DNA of 7,709 nt from DASYSA01 sp036003885 (lineage in GTDB: Bacteria > Acidobacteriota > Blastocatellia > UBA7656): assembly GCA_036003885.1 (NCBI GenBank), contig DASYSA010000100.1:1-7709 (forward strand). The letters are read 5' to 3'. Position 1 is the stretch's first letter. Every line of letters starts with the position of its first letter. The translations under genes and the position numbers were made by a program. The notes under the pieces were generated by a model. That model saw nothing but the letters and a program-made list of their open reading frames with translations, searched no databases and was not told where the DNA came from. Positions 6,502 through 7,709 of the stretch are shown here, one piece after another.

Positions 6502-7709
6502 TCAGGCGATCTGCCGGCTCTCACTCCAGCTCTTCGAGAAATGCAGATTGATCACCAGGAAGATGCTGATGTCTAACCCGAAGGTGACCTGTGCCGCCAT
6601 CTCGGTCTTCTGGCCTACGCGGTCCTTCACGATCCCCTTCGCTTCAATCTGGATTTGCACCGTCACAAGCCCACCTAAAAGTTCGGCGCGTCCTCGAAAC
6701 AGCAGGAACGCCGCCACTACTATGCCGCTGGTGTCCAAATCGATCTCGACCCCGACCATGTAGAGCACCGACACGGTTCCGACCACCGGCAGTCCCACCG
6801 CGATCTCCGCGCCAAAGCCGAATCTCATGTGCAGCGAAGGCCCGGTCTTGATATCCGCCGCAGTCCGCAGATCGACAGAACCCACGGCGTAGATCGTAGC
6901 CGCCGCCAGACTCACGCACATCACCGACAGGCTTCCGCCGAACTCCAGAAAAGCTCCCGCCGACGGGATCAACTGGCTCGGAGCGCTGGGCATCGCAAGG
7001 GCTTCGTTGAAGTACACGCCGATCGCCATATGTGCTTCGAGCTTGAGCGGATTGGTCGGATTGTCGTATGCGAGACCCGGAGGGAATCGAACGACGGGAA
7101 TCTCTTTCCTGGCGTGAAAGGCGTAGTTCCAGCTATCGGCCGAATTGGTCATCGCAATGTCGAGGCCCTTTTCGAACGCCGCTTTGTAGTCTCCCGTCTG
7201 AAGGCTCGCGAGTACCTGAAGAATGTCGATCAGCGGTTTCAACTTGTCATGGAACAACAACTCCGGATTCCGGAATCCCGGCGACGATCCCTTCTCCGTA
7301 TCGAACTTGCCCTTGATCGTCATCAGCCGCTGGATCGATCCGAGGTCGATTACCATAGCGATGTCATTCATCTTCGACAGCCACTGATTGGCCACGGCCC
7401 CGGCAGTAGCATCGAACCCGTATTGCAGCGTCCCGGGACCAAGACTGCCGCCGTTCTTGTCGACGTTCTCATAGGTGACATAGATCTTCAGGAACTTCTC
7501 GTTCACCAGGAACAGTGGACCCTTCTGCATCTGGTGCTGGAAGATCTCCGCCGGGTTCGCTTCGTTGACCAGCTTGTAGCCCTCGGCCAGGATCTTCGTC
7601 TTGAACGCGCCGAGGTTCATCGCCTCGGCGTTCTGGGTTTTTGGGAAGATCCCCTTGGTGTTCACAAGCCGGTACGCATCCGCGAAATCAGGGACGGCGC
7701 TCTTCAATT
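6502..7709 (-). CDS. Uncharacterised protein with C-terminal β-strand-repeat domain, C-terminal part (5' end outside window)
   Basis: The frame runs off the right edge, so only the last 402 codons are seen; the TTG at 7705-7707 is best read as an internal Leu, not a start. Numbering from that codon, residues 1-225 are mixed α/β (FADAYRLVNTKGIFPKT, ILAEGYKLVNEANPAEIF, a helix-rich LKPLIDILQVLASLQ near 156-170). Residues about 225-400 are a chain of long alternating hydrophobic strands joined by Gly, Asp or Asn turns: HMAIGVYFNEAL, AGAFLEFGGSLSVMCVSL, AATIYAVGSVDL, SLHMRFGFGAEIAVGL, GTVSVLYMVGVEIDL, GIVVAAFLLFRGRAEL, VTVQIQIEAKGIV, EMAAQVTFGLDISIFLVINL, ending in FSKSWSESRQIA. This is the pattern of a β-solenoid or barrel-like sheet. 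It lacks the terminal aromatic residue and alternate polar face expected of a standard outer-membrane barrel. I do not recognise the family with confidence; DUF6603-type giant proteins came to mind but cannot be confirmed. It is the upstream member of a transcription unit with the 1291-residue protein. Confidence 0.75.
   Translation of the reverse strand, partial: LKSAVPDFADAYRLVNTKGIFPKTQNAEAMNLGAFKTKILAEGYKLVNEANPAEIFQHQMQKGPLFLVNEKFLKIYVTYENVDKNGGSLGPGTLQYGFDATAGAVANQWLSKMNDIAMVIDLGSIQRLMTIKGKFDTEKGSSPGFRNPELLFHDKLKPLIDILQVLASLQTGDYKAAFEKGLDIAMTNSADSWNYAFHARKEIPVVRFPPGLAYDNPTNPLKLEAHMAIGVYFNEALAMPSAPSQLIPSAGAFLEFGGSLSVMCVSLAAATIYAVGSVDLRTAADIKTGPSLHMRFGFGAEIAVGLPVVGTVSVLYMVGVEIDLDTSGIVVAAFLLFRGRAELLGGLVTVQIQIEAKGIVKDRVGQKTEMAAQVTFGLDISIFLVINLHFSKSWSESRQIA

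Noticed and set aside
1..7709. CRISPR arrays, tRNA or rRNA genes, insertion-sequence ends, transposase genes
   Set aside because: I looked on both strands for regular repeats, cloverleaf patterns and transposase motifs and saw none.

Overview
The window looks like a chromosomal segment from a GC-rich soil or environmental bacterium, most likely Acidobacteriota. Evidence for this is the left-edge gene. Its visible start (EEREAF…FFLSTPERMEML), single membrane helix and exported β domain follow the anti-sigma-factor-like layout that is very common in Acidobacteriota and rarer elsewhere. The assignment is an inference; there is no rRNA or other marker gene in the window.

Left part (1-1791, + strand): the C-terminal 221 codons of a membrane-anchored anti-sigma-like protein end at 668. 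A decayed Crp/Fnr-family regulator follows at about 706-1171. Its DNA-binding half is easily recognised, but it is split over three reading frames by two one-base losses, and most of its cyclic-nucleotide-binding domain is missing. From about 1172 to 1791 no intact gene is visible; the stretch looks like decayed DNA, with one weak hint of a lost zinc-ribbon peptide.

Middle (1792-2553, + strand): one complete gene for a classical short-chain dehydrogenase/reductase with all cofactor and catalytic motifs present. It converges on the next gene across a 49-base gap.

Right part (2603-7709, - strand): two genes in one transcription unit that is read in from beyond the right edge. The first (C-terminal 402 codons visible) has an α/mixed region followed by a long run of hydrophobic β strands. 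The second, 23 bases downstream with a good ribosome binding site, encodes a complete 1291-residue, apparently cytosolic or non-classically exported, mostly β protein. I cannot assign it to a named family. This pair fills two thirds of the window and is the best candidate for an undescribed system. Nothing in the sequence proves its role.
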